Part shown: positions 25,492-34,367 of the stretch, piece after piece | How positions within the stretch are numbered: the stretch's first letter is position 1 | Layout: every line of letters begins with the position of its first letter | Source: Flavobacteriaceae bacterium | GTDB lineage: Bacteria; Bacteroidota; Bacteroidia; Flavobacteriales; Flavobacteriaceae | Direction: 5' to 3' | Assembly: GCA_017858055.1 (NCBI GenBank) | Contig: JAFMCA010000005.1 | Coordinates: forward strand, 1 to 64,000 | Length of the DNA: 64,000 bases | Notes under the pieces: generated by a model | What the model was told of the DNA's origin: nothing | The model's database searches: none | Seen by the model: only the letters and a program-made list of their open reading frames with translations | Made by a program: the position numbers and the translations under genes

Positions 25492-27384
25492 TTAAAGCTG
25501 TAACGTTTCCCATTTCTCCAAAAGCAATTCCAACTGCTTTTTCTTTTCTTGATAGCTGTCAAAAAAGTTAGGCTGGGCAATGGTTTGCTCGTAATTTATT
25601 TCTAACTCAAAATCGATCGCTTTTATTTCTTTTTCAAGACGACTAATTTGTTTTTCGATTTTAATTATTTTTTGGTCGTCGGCTCGATCTTGCTTTTGCT
25701 TTTCGTAGGTATCCCCTCCATCTTTTGGGGGGTCTTTACTTTTTTCTTTGGTCACTCGTTCCAACTCTTTCATCGAGTCTATTTTTTTAGCTTCCAAATA
25801 TGCATTGAGGTCTCCTAAAAAAGGCTTGACCTCTTTATCTTTAAAAGCAATGACCTTTTCACATAACCCTTGGACGAAATCCCTGTCGTGGGATACAAGT
25901 ACCAAGGTTCCTTTAAATTTGAGTAAGGCTTCCTTAAGTACGTTTTTAGAACCAATATCCAAATGGTTTGTTGGTTCATCCATTATGAGGACATTGAAAG
26001 GTTGTAGGAGTAGTTTACAAAGAGCTAATCGATTGCGTTCTCCTCCAGAAAGAACTTTTACTTTTTTCTCTACTGCCTCCCCTGGGAAAAGAAAAGAGCC
26101 CAACAAGTCTCTGACTTTAGTTCTGTTTTCTGGAGTCGCAGAATCCTCAGCTGATTCCAAAACGGTTTGCTCTCCGTCTAAATAGGCCGATTGGTTTTGT
26201 GCGAAATAACCAAGTTGAACATTGTGCCCAAGCTTTACCGTTCCGCTGTATTGAATTTCAGAAACTATAATTTTTGCAAGTGTGGATTTCCCTTGACCGT
26301 TCTGTCCTACAAAAGCAATTTTTTCCCCACGTTCAATTTCTAAATCAACATTTGATAACACCTGTTTGTCTCCATAACTTTTCGAAACCCCTTGAACTTC
26401 CAAAATAATTTTACCTGGCTGGTGAGAAATCCCAAATTCGAATTTAATTTTCTTATTTTCTTCTGGATCAATTTCTATACGATCAATTTTGTCCAGTTTT
26501 TTAATTAATGACTGAGCCATACTCGCCTTAGACGCTTTAGCCCGAAAACGTTCAATTAATTTTTCGGTCTGCTGAATTTCCTTCTCTTGGTTTTTTTGAG
26601 CTGCTTGTTGCTGAGCGCGCAGTTCTTGTCTCAAAACCATGTATTTTGAATAGGACTTTTTAAAATCAAAAATTCGTTGCTGTACAATTTCAATTGTCCG
26701 GTTAGTAACCTGATCCAGAAACATCCGGTCGTGCGAAACCAAAACAAGCGCACCTTTAAACTTTTTTAAAAATTGTTCCAACCAAATTATGGATTCGATA
26801 TCCAAATGGTTGGTAGGCTCATCCAATAATAAAATATCATTGTCTTTAAGAAGTAGTTTTGCGAGTTCAATACGCATCCTCCATCCACCAGAAAAAGTGT
26901 CTGTAGGGGCGTCCAAATCGTCCATACTGAATCCGAGTCCAAGAAGTATTTTTTCTGTTAGAGCTTGATAATGATACCCGCCGATCATTTCATAACGCGT
27001 ACTCAAATCGTTCAACTCATCTAAAATGTCATAATACTCCTGACTTTCGTAGTCCTGAGTCTGCTCCATAATCTGATGAATGGCTTCCTGACGGGCTTCT
27101 ATTTTTTTAATTTCTTCGAAGGCTAAATAGGCCTCCTCCAGCACAGATCGTCCGTTTTCGAAATCAAGGTCCTGAGGTAAGTACCCGATCTTACAGTTTT
27201 TTTCTAAGGCAAACGTTCCCGATGTAGGAGCATTTTCCTGAGCCATTAATCTTAAAAGTGTTGATTTACCTGCTCCGTTTTTTCCAATCAATCCCACTCT
27301 ATCCCCTTTCCCTAATCGAAAAGAAATTTCATCGAAGAGGGTCTCCCCTCCAAAACTGACTGTAATCTGATGCGCGTTAAACAT
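25492..27384 (-). CDS. ABC-F family ATP-binding protein
   Basis: About 630 residues from ATG 27384 (the frame opens at 27426, inside the upstream gene). Two ABC modules: Walker A GKNGAGKST and GQNGQGKST, signatures FSGGWRMR and LSGGERNR, Walker B LLLDEPTNHLD and LIMDEPTNHLD. The linker between them and a C-terminal coiled coil (about 540-630, Lys/Glu rich) are typical of the Uup/EttA-like translation factors that act on ribosomes. There are no membrane domains. It overlaps the FAD oxidoreductase stop by 8 bases, so they are coupled. Confidence 0.93.
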   Translation of the reverse strand: MFNAHQITVSFGGETLFDEISFRLGKGDRVGLIGKNGAGKSTLLRLMAQENAPTSGTFALEKNCKIGYLPQDLDFENGRSVLEEAYLAFEEIKKIEARQEAIHQIMEQTQDYESQEYYDILDELNDLSTRYEMIGGYHYQALTEKILLGLGFSMDDLDAPTDTFSGGWRMRIELAKLLLKDNDILLLDEPTNHLDIESIIWLEQFLKKFKGALVLVSHDRMFLDQVTNRTIEIVQQRIFDFKKSYSKYMVLRQELRAQQQAAQKNQEKEIQQTEKLIERFRAKASKASMAQSLIKKLDKIDRIEIDPEENKKIKFEFGISHQPGKIILEVQGVSKSYGDKQVLSNVDLEIERGEKIAFVGQNGQGKSTLAKIIVSEIQYSGTVKLGHNVQLGYFAQNQSAYLDGEQTVLESAEDSATPENRTKVRDLLGSFLFPGEAVEKKVKVLSGGERNRLALCKLLLQPFNVLIMDEPTNHLDIGSKNVLKEALLKFKGTLVLVSHDRDFVQGLCEKVIAFKDKEVKPFLGDLNAYLEAKKIDSMKELERVTKEKSKDPPKDGGDTYEKQKQDRADDQKIIKIEKQISRLEKEIKAIDFELEINYEQTIAQPNFFDSYQEKKKQLELLLEKWETLQL

Positions 27385-28444
27385 GAATTTTATTTGGTCT
27401 GCAAAAATAGCTTTCAAATCTGTCAATTGCTACTTCCTGAGGGATTTGTTTTCCTTCATGGATACTTTCGTATAACCATTTGGACAACATAGGAGCCATA
27501 AGCACACCTCGAGTGCCTAGCCCATTAAATACATAGACATTGGAATGTTCCGGATGGGCACCAAGCAAGGGCCTTCTGTCCAGTACTGTTGGTCGAATCG
27601 CAGCATTATGCGATACAATCTCAAAAGGAATTGTAATGAATTCCCCCAAACGTTTTAACAACCATTCTTTGCCTTTTACTGTTGGCGAATGGTCTTTATC
27701 TTTCGGTGAAAAGCTAGCTCCCACCCAAAAGAGCTCTTCTTTTATGGGTGAAATAAATAACGATGCTTTCATAATTTCATTCCTAGGCAAACCGGGAGCT
27801 TTTATTTCAAGGGATTCTCCTTTAGAACCGAGTAAAGGCAAGTAATTAAACCAAGGATTTTTATTCAAAAGCGAGCCCTCACAGAAGATGATATTTTTAG
27901 CTTCTATGCCTTGATAACTTATTTTATCCTTAAAAACCTCTAGCGCTTTATAATCAAACTCCTCTGTTTTAAATGTAGCTGGATCGGACTGGTTTTGAAA
28001 ATGATTCAAAAGGCTGTTAATTCTTAATCTACCAACTGATTTTACAATCCCATATCCTGCATTTCTCTTTAAATAAGGAGCCGATGTCAAAACGGGCTTG
28101 GGAATAAGATATGAGGACAGTCCCTCTCGTTGTGCAGCAACCAACCAATCATTTTGCTCTACAGATTTGTAAAAATAGCGGTGTATTGGAAGAAGGTCAA
28201 AAATTGGAGCTTGAAGTTCATCTTCACATCTTTGATAATGCGGTATCGCATAATTCAAAAAGTCTGCTCCTTGCCATGCCATGGTATAGCGCTTAAGAAC
28301 TGTTGGATTACATATTCCAGCGGCTGTTCTGCTTGACCCAGGGCTGTTATTTGAAATGATAAGATACTTCTTGTTTTGCTGTTTCAGTTGCCACGCAAAA
28401 TGAAATCCCGCTAAACCATAGCCTACAATGATTGAATCTAACAT
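27377..28444 (-). CDS. FAD-dependent oxidoreductase (DAO family)
   Basis: A 355-residue protein with the Rossmann dinucleotide motif GYGLAG (about 8-13), a segment SRTAAGICNPTVLKRY that resembles the MnmC C-terminal oxidase and glycine-oxidase group, and the C-terminal ATP-grasp-free DAO end NGLGTRGVLMAPMLSKWL. It would oxidise an amine or tRNA-linked substrate; which one is unknown. Cotranscribed with the downstream ABC-F gene (8-base overlap). Confidence 0.82.
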   Translation of the reverse strand: MLDSIIVGYGLAGFHFAWQLKQQNKKYLIISNNSPGSSRTAAGICNPTVLKRYTMAWQGADFLNYAIPHYQRCEDELQAPIFDLLPIHRYFYKSVEQNDWLVAAQREGLSSYLIPKPVLTSAPYLKRNAGYGIVKSVGRLRINSLLNHFQNQSDPATFKTEEFDYKALEVFKDKISYQGIEAKNIIFCEGSLLNKNPWFNYLPLLGSKGESLEIKAPGLPRNEIMKASLFISPIKEELFWVGASFSPKDKDHSPTVKGKEWLLKRLGEFITIPFEIVSHNAAIRPTVLDRRPLLGAHPEHSNVYVFNGLGTRGVLMAPMLSKWLYESIHEGKQIPQEVAIDRFESYFCRPNKIHV

Positions 28445-28461
28445 GGTGTAAAATTATCCAA

Positions 28462-28495
28462 AAAAAAAACGCTATTGTTTCCAATAACGTTTTTC
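28462..28495 (-). terminator. gldN: Rho-independent terminator of the gldKLMN operon
   Basis: On the minus strand the hairpin AAACGTTATTG/CAATAGCGTTT (arms about 28482-28492 and 28467-28477, one C/A mismatch) is followed by a T9 run. It sits 20 bp beyond the gldN stop codon at 28516 and before the next gene's start at 28444. Confidence 0.85.
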
Positions 28496-28515
28496 TTCTC
28501 ATTTTTAAAAACAAC

Positions 28516-29415
28516 TTAATTGTTCCACATATCTTGCTCGAAATCTCGAATCACAGATTTTATTTTTTCAGACTCTAGAAGCTGACGTAATGCATCTTCA
28601 TAGATATAATCCTTTACTTCTCTGTCCTCATACACATTCTCTTCTTTATAAATAATCGAATTGAAACGCCTTGAGTTTAGCATGTGATCAAAAGTAATGG
28701 GTTGTGAAGAATTTTTAGTATTAAATACTTTGCTGTTCGCAAGTGCTTCCCTTGCATCTGGAAACCACACCCAAAATAGTGGCACTAACGCATCTTGCAT
28801 GGCTTGTGGACCTTGACTTAATGTTGATACATCGGGAGCTACCGGCGCTATTCCTAGCAAGCGATATTTTAGTTCTCCTAAACGTTTGTTGAAGTACCAA
28901 GTTCCTTTAATACGGTATTGCATTACCTTATCCGATTCGATTTGAAAAATATCATAATCATCATCGGTGACTTGTTCACCCGCATTTGATTTTGAAATTC
29001 CTTCTGCAGATAAATTTTTCATCTGTAGCTTTTCACCTAAGTCTTGGAAAGTTAATTTTTCATTCGGATTGAAATAGGAGGTAGAATATATTTCTGTGAT
29101 ATTTCCATTTGCAATATTGTCGTATAAAACTCGGAACAATGACTTTCGATTTTCTGATAATAAACCATTGTTTATGGTCGGATAATAATATGGAAAATTA
29201 ATACGTTCATCAAGATCAATAATTTCCCAAACCGTTTTGGACCACAAAATATCTCTGTCGTCTGTATAGCCATAGGCAATTGGAGTACTGTTCTCCGCCA
29301 TTTCCATTCCTACTTCTTGCGGAACTCTAGCATTAAGCAAATTCGCTTGAGACCAAATAGCATTGGATTGAAGAAGAATAACCAAGAGTAGTATGTAAAA
29401 TCCTTTTTTCATCAA
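28516..29415 (-). CDS. gldN: Gliding motility / type IX secretion protein GldN
   Basis: A 299-residue exported protein with a signal peptide (ending AIWSQ). The segments RDILWSKTVWEIIDLDERINFPYYYP, KRLGELKYRLLGIAPVAPD and FWVWFPDAREALANSKVFN are diagnostic of GldN/PorN. It forms a periplasmic ring with GldK under the outer membrane and is needed for type IX secretion. Last of four genes; 7 bp after gldM, with a terminator downstream. Confidence 0.95.
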   Translation of the reverse strand: MMKKGFYILLLVILLQSNAIWSQANLLNARVPQEVGMEMAENSTPIAYGYTDDRDILWSKTVWEIIDLDERINFPYYYPTINNGLLSENRKSLFRVLYDNIANGNITEIYSTSYFNPNEKLTFQDLGEKLQMKNLSAEGISKSNAGEQVTDDDYDIFQIESDKVMQYRIKGTWYFNKRLGELKYRLLGIAPVAPDVSTLSQGPQAMQDALVPLFWVWFPDAREALANSKVFNTKNSSQPITFDHMLNSRRFNSIIYKEENVYEDREVKDYIYEDALRQLLESEKIKSVIRDFEQDMWNN

Positions 29416-29422
29416 TGAGTAG

Positions 29423-31000
29423 TTAGTTAATTGTAATTGAAATTGGTGAGGTTTGTTTCAACTTATAACTCGGATTGGATGGAATTATTACTTTAATGTC
29501 AGAAATAATTACTGTTTGACCGTTTTTGATACGACTCAATGTATTTATAGCTCTGCTATCCAGTTTGTCCCCGTTGATTACCATACTCGGTTCTCCAGGA
29601 GCTCTAAATCTAAAAGATTCCACTTTTAAAGGCAAATCAAAATCAAAATCTTCTAATCGAGCTTCTACCGTTCCTCTTTCTAAACTTGATTTTGGAATTG
29701 TAAAAGAACCTGATTGTCCTCTAAAATATCCCGCGGGTTTGGGAATATCTTTAATACGGAAAGTGGATACAGAGGATACTCTGTTCCCATCGGGTAAAGT
29801 TCCTGAAACATTAATATTTACTTCTCTTCCAGCTCCAGGAAATAAATTGTATTTACTCCCCTGAACTCGGCTTAACCCTGGTGCAGAAGCCTGAACTTTA
29901 GCATCTTGAATTCCAGGAATAGAAATCGTAATTGGGTTTTGAACCCCGCGATAAACTACGTTCATCTTGTCAGCTGAAATAACTGCAGAATTTGGTTTTG
30001 AAATAACCGAATAGATCTGACTTACTTTAATCCTAGATTCCTCACCATCTTCAAGAAAGACTAAATCCCCCTCTATGGTATGATCTCCTGGTGATCCAGC
30101 ATTAACATTGAGCTTTATCCCTCCGGGGATTAATTCGTATTCAGAAGAACTTAAACTTCTTCCATCCAGTGTCAATTCAACAGAATTTGGATTTTGTGCT
30201 CCCCCTTTTCTACCGAGAATCACACTCCCATCAAAGGTTTCCCCTTGATAATAGGCTCCTTTCTCAGTAATCAACAAACTGGTGTAATTCGATGCGTTTA
30301 CTTTTGAGGACATTTTCAGTTCTTTACCCATCAAAGTTGCATAAACATCATTTTCGGTTTGACGAATATCATTTTGCATCAACGTCAATTTCGCTAGGGA
30401 GGAGATAAGTGGAAAACCTTTGAAGTTAGCATCCAACCAAGGTTCATCTACGTTATCACTGTTTTTGACATTGTAGTTCATATCCCCCGTAAAAAATCGT
30501 GCCTCTACCATGTCAATGGATTCAGGATATTGACTCCCGAATACTTGGATCACTCTCCCTTTGTAGTTGTTGATCATTTCAACAAAATTATTCTTAGCTT
30601 CCGTTGAACCTTCTTTAAACCAAATAACATCAAGGGATTCACCTTTGTCCATCTGAGCGTACTCTTTCAGTTCAGGATCTTTTTCTTTTTGTTTTTCTGT
30701 TATGGTAGATTTAATTTTTTCAATTTCATTGAAAAAATTATCGGATTCTCGTTTAATCTCATCTGCAGTTCTTTTGTGACCAATCCATTTGCCTCCTTTT
30801 TCATCTGCGTTCACCGTGATCGTTTCGAGCAATACATTATTACTCTCACTAATCCGTGCATTTGCATCTTCAATTTTGACAAACATTTGACCAAATCCAT
30901 CCAGTACTTCCTTACTTACATTCAATGCAAGCATCGTGATAAATACCAGGTACATCAGACTGATGAGTTTCTGCCTGGGTGTTTCTTTAGCTCCAGCCAT
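29423..31000 (-). CDS. gldM: Gliding motility / type IX secretion motor protein GldM
   Basis: A 525-residue protein starting AGAKETPRQKLISLMYLVFITMLALNVSKEVLDGF, one membrane helix (about residues 13-32) followed by a long periplasmic part of stacked Ig-like domains (about 40-525). This is the GldM/PorM rotor that joins the GldL proton channel to the GldK/N ring. It lies 6 bp after gldL. The length is the family norm. Confidence 0.96.
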   Translation of the reverse strand: MAGAKETPRQKLISLMYLVFITMLALNVSKEVLDGFGQMFVKIEDANARISESNNVLLETITVNADEKGGKWIGHKRTADEIKRESDNFFNEIEKIKSTITEKQKEKDPELKEYAQMDKGESLDVIWFKEGSTEAKNNFVEMINNYKGRVIQVFGSQYPESIDMVEARFFTGDMNYNVKNSDNVDEPWLDANFKGFPLISSLAKLTLMQNDIRQTENDVYATLMGKELKMSSKVNASNYTSLLITEKGAYYQGETFDGSVILGRKGGAQNPNSVELTLDGRSLSSSEYELIPGGIKLNVNAGSPGDHTIEGDLVFLEDGEESRIKVSQIYSVISKPNSAVISADKMNVVYRGVQNPITISIPGIQDAKVQASAPGLSRVQGSKYNLFPGAGREVNINVSGTLPDGNRVSSVSTFRIKDIPKPAGYFRGQSGSFTIPKSSLERGTVEARLEDFDFDLPLKVESFRFRAPGEPSMVINGDKLDSRAINTLSRIKNGQTVIISDIKVIIPSNPSYKLKQTSPISITIN

Positions 31001-31006
31001 TTTTGC

Positions 31007-31654
31007 TTATTTTTTTGTCATTGCATTCAGCATTCCGCCGTACACATTGTTTAGTGCAGCTAAGTTGGATGACAAACTTTCCATTTGTGCTCTCAGTTGA
31101 TCTGCATTTTGTTTTACTTTGTCATTAAACTCTGAGTTACCTTTAGATTTTTGAATTTCTTGTTGGTAATTTGCGTTGAGTTGTTCAAGCTGCTTGGCTG
31201 CTTTGGCTAATTCAAGAGAATAATTTTGAGAAGCTGTAATTGCTTCGGTTGCAGGCGACAAAGCTTTTGCGGAACCTTCCAAATCTTTAATGCTTTTTGC
31301 TAAAGAATTCATTAGACTGACATCCAATTTAGCTTCTTGCATGAGGGCATCAATTTTAGAAGATAGTCCTTGCTCACCTCCTCCAGAGGCTGGTTTAGCC
31401 GGAGCTCCTTTGATTTTCTTTACGTAGTCTTGATGCTCTTCTTTGATTTCTCCTGTGTTTAAAGCTGAAACTGTAAAAATTAGAGCTTCTGTACCCAAGC
31501 CGAGCCCAAGTACCAGACCTCCTGTAATTGGCCCAATTTCTAAGTGCAAAATTTTAAAAAGCGCTCCCACAATTACTACTGCTCCTCCTAATCCAAAGAG
31601 CATGTGCATAGCTACTTTACTTCTAAGACGTTTGTTTAATGCTTGATCTGTCAT
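31007..31654 (-). CDS. gldL: Gliding motility / type IX secretion motor protein GldL
   Basis: A 215-residue protein with two membrane helices (about residues 18-38 and 41-63). The pattern GALFKILHLE and GPITGG then LGTEALIF matches GldL; Glu56 in the second helix corresponds by motif to the proton-channel glutamate of GldL, and Lys34 lies in the first helix. The cytoplasmic part (about 75-215) is helical, with a coiled coil near the end. It powers the secretion motor with the proton motive force. 51 bp after gldK. Confidence 0.95.
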   Translation of the reverse strand: MTDQALNKRLRSKVAMHMLFGLGGAVVIVGALFKILHLEIGPITGGLVLGLGLGTEALIFTVSALNTGEIKEEHQDYVKKIKGAPAKPASGGGEQGLSSKIDALMQEAKLDVSLMNSLAKSIKDLEGSAKALSPATEAITASQNYSLELAKAAKQLEQLNANYQQEIQKSKGNSEFNDKVKQNADQLRAQMESLSSNLAALNNVYGGMLNAMTKK

Positions 31655-31705
31655 TTTTATATAAATTTATTTACTAATATATAATGTTTAAATTATAAAT
31701 TCTGC

Positions 31706-33082
31706 TTATTTGATCTTAACTTTTTGTGAACCTAAGTAATCTTGTACTGTTCTAAAACCAATATAGCTTCTTGAGGTGTCGGAATATTCGTAATCTCTTG
31801 AACTCACACGTAGGAAATAAGCTACATCTTTCCATGATCCTCCTCGAACAACTTTTCTCTGTTCGTTTGGAAAGGACATATTCGGATTAAGTGAAGCCAC
31901 ATATTCATAAGCACCACTGTTGTAGGAGGAATTGGTCCATTCAGCCACGTTTCCAGCCATATTATACAAATTGTAATCATTTGGCAAATAGGATTTCGCT
32001 TCTACGGTATAGACGGCTTGGTCAACGGCATAATCTCCTCGTAAGGGTTTAAAGTTGGCTAAGAAACATGCTCTATCGTTTAACAAATAGGGGGAGCCCC
32101 AAGGATAGGTCCCAGAGGGTATTCCGCCTCGTGCAGCATATTCCCACTCCCCTTCGTTGGGAAGTCTAAATCGGCTCACATTGGGTTTTCCTTGATCCCG
32201 CTGGTATCCGTTTTTGAAATTTGTTCTCCAGTTGCAAAATGCTACAGCTTGTTTCCATGAAACACCTACTACAGGATAGTCTTGATAGGCAGGATGAGAG
32301 AAATAATCGTTGTGCATGGGCTCGTTGTAGGAATACACAAAATCCTTTATCCAGACCGTGGTGTCAGGATAAATCTGTATTTCTTCCTTTTTGATAAAAG
32401 GCTTCCTGTCAATAAACTGTTTTTTGCTTCTTTTGGATTCAGCAGCAGCCCCTTCAGCATCAAACCAAGTGTATGCGTACACAAGTTTCGTGACATCGAG
32501 TTTAATTTCACCATTATACCACAATTCTGGAGGCAAATAAAGGGAGTCCATTACCTCTGCGTAATTTTGATCAATGTAATCTTCTGTATCCCATGTCAAG
32601 TCGGCATCCCAATTTAAAGCCCTACCCGCATACAAATCCTCGCTTACATCGTAATAATTTTGACGCATGTATTTTTGGAATTCATTGAGTTTAGTTGTAT
32701 CAGAATCTTGAAAAGCAAATTCACCGATTCCGTCTTTGTTGTCCTCTCCCAATTCTAATTCATCCGCTTTTCGTGCAAGCATGGCAAGCGCTATGGAGTC
32801 CTTAACCCAATACACAAATTGTCGGTACTCGCTATTGGTGATTTCTGTCTCATCCATGTAAAAGGAGGGAACAGTAACTGTTCTTGCTGGAGCATTTTGA
32901 AGCTGAGCAATATCCTCATCGGATTTCCCCATGATATATGCACCCCCTTCTACGAGCGTCATTCCGAAGGGCTTTTCCCCAAACCACTTCTTTTGTTTGA
33001 CACCAATGAGCTCGCCTCTGTTTTTACTCCCACAGGAAGCTACAAATAAGCAAAGTGTCAACAGAACTAAATGTCTTTTCAT
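31706..33082 (-). CDS. gldK: Gliding motility / type IX secretion lipoprotein GldK
   Basis: A 458-residue lipoprotein (lipobox VASC, Cys17) with a formylglycine-generating-enzyme-like fold: FGMTLVEGGAYIMG, FYMDETEITNSEYRQFVYW, YPVVGVSWKQAVAFCNWR, RLPNEGEWEYAARGG, NMAGNVAEWT and VVRGGSWKD. It forms the outer-membrane-associated ring with GldN. First gene of gldKLMN. The FGE fold is structural here and need not be catalytic. gldJ is not in the window. Confidence 0.95.
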   Translation of the reverse strand: MKRHLVLLTLCLFVASCGSKNRGELIGVKQKKWFGEKPFGMTLVEGGAYIMGKSDEDIAQLQNAPARTVTVPSFYMDETEITNSEYRQFVYWVKDSIALAMLARKADELELGEDNKDGIGEFAFQDSDTTKLNEFQKYMRQNYYDVSEDLYAGRALNWDADLTWDTEDYIDQNYAEVMDSLYLPPELWYNGEIKLDVTKLVYAYTWFDAEGAAAESKRSKKQFIDRKPFIKKEEIQIYPDTTVWIKDFVYSYNEPMHNDYFSHPAYQDYPVVGVSWKQAVAFCNWRTNFKNGYQRDQGKPNVSRFRLPNEGEWEYAARGGIPSGTYPWGSPYLLNDRACFLANFKPLRGDYAVDQAVYTVEAKSYLPNDYNLYNMAGNVAEWTNSSYNSGAYEYVASLNPNMSFPNEQRKVVRGGSWKDVAYFLRVSSRDYEYSDTSRSYIGFRTVQDYLGSQKVKIK

Positions 33083-33215
33083 TAATCTTTATAATTAGAA
33101 CCCACGCTTACATCTGTAAATTAGGACATAAAACTAGTTATTTTTTCACTATATATAAAACTTCACAGCTTTAAGTATTCTTGCATCGGATTAAAATATT
33201 TCAAATCACTATGCT

Positions 33216-34367
33216 CTAATGCATCCTTCTTACTGCATTATACCACCTTTCAGGCACATTGTCATGAGTAGCAGATTGATAATCTTTTTCCGTGCATGCT
33301 AATAACGTTGCTTTTTTTGATTTATTATTCAAATGTGAATCATTTGTTAATTCTAACCACCAACGTTGACTTTTCTCGCTTTTATAAAACACTAATGTTT
33401 GATTCGAAAGCGGTACAGTATATTTTAAAAATCCTTGATTCACAGCCACAGGGTATTCGTCAAAACGTAAAGCATACCCTTCAAGAAAGTACCATACAAT
33501 CTGCGACAACAATTGATCTGTCATGTGTGTGGAAGGAATCTCGTAAATTCCCAAAAAGCTTACTCGATCACTTATCCCAGCATAACGAGATAGTGCACAT
33601 ATGGTCCTAGAATCTATTCCGTTAGGCTCTCCTTTCAAAGGATCTGCAGTAGCTTGCCAAGAAAGGCATTTAAGATCCAACCCTACAATATCCGCATCTC
33701 TAAAAATGGGTTCTGTACTTGCAACATTATCCAAAACCTCTCCCAATCGGCAGCCATCGAAATACAACTTATTCATCAAGTCTTTTTCTTCTATTGCACA
33801 ATAATAATTCTGAAACCCTATGTTGGTATAGTTGAATAAAATATTCGGCTTGTCCATAATGATTCTACTCATATAAGACCTTCCCGAAATCAATTCATCT
33901 TCCTGAGAAAAATCAAATGAGCGATCTACAGAAACCATATTGACCAATTGCTTAAAATCTTGATATACTTGATAAAGCGGAAAAATCATATCGTGACTTC
34001 CTCCAATAAAAATGGGAACAATATTCATTTGCTTTAAATGATATCCGATTTCCTTGATGGCGTAATACGTGTCTTGAACCGTGGAGCCATTAGGTAAATC
34101 TCCTAAGTCCGCAATATTTAATGTCCAATTCCCTGGATAAAGCGCATAAAATTCTTTACGAAATGCATTGACATCATATTGGGTATTAGGAAAGAAACTG
34201 TTTCTGTAATCTTGAAGCCCGATAAGGGCTACATGAAGCCCTTTAAGCTCTGGCAAACCAGAAGAATGAGTATGTAACTGGATTTTGTTCCCCAAAACTT
34301 GTTTTGGAAGAAAGGACATCCCAAGTAGGGTTTCCTTTTCTACCGGAACTAATAACTCTAAACTCAT
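33216..34367 (-). CDS. Ureohydrolase (formimidoylglutamase/arginase)-fold protein, degenerate metal site
   Basis: A 383-residue protein of the arginase superfamily. IFIGGSHD keeps the first metal histidine (His125). The second motif, normally DAHxD, reads DRSFD (148-152), so its His is Ser150. The third, normally DxD, reads DLK (231-233), so an Asp is Lys. Two of the six manganese ligands are thus lost. Related genes next to gldK in flavobacteria are labelled formimidoylglutamase, but catalysis here is doubtful. It overlaps topA by 4 bases upstream and is followed 133 bp later by gldK. A structural or regulatory role is inference. Confidence 0.8.
   Translation of the reverse strand: MSLELLVPVEKETLLGMSFLPKQVLGNKIQLHTHSSGLPELKGLHVALIGLQDYRNSFFPNTQYDVNAFRKEFYALYPGNWTLNIADLGDLPNGSTVQDTYYAIKEIGYHLKQMNIVPIFIGGSHDMIFPLYQVYQDFKQLVNMVSVDRSFDFSQEDELISGRSYMSRIIMDKPNILFNYTNIGFQNYYCAIEEKDLMNKLYFDGCRLGEVLDNVASTEPIFRDADIVGLDLKCLSWQATADPLKGEPNGIDSRTICALSRYAGISDRVSFLGIYEIPSTHMTDQLLSQIVWYFLEGYALRFDEYPVAVNQGFLKYTVPLSNQTLVFYKSEKSQRWWLELTNDSHLNNKSKKATLLACTEKDYQSATHDNVPERWYNAVRRMH

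Noticed and set aside
25492-27426. Upstream start at 27426 for the ABC-F gene
   Set aside because: The first ABC strand begins at ATG 27384 (FNAHQITVSFGG); the extra 14 residues lie in the previous gene and match nothing.
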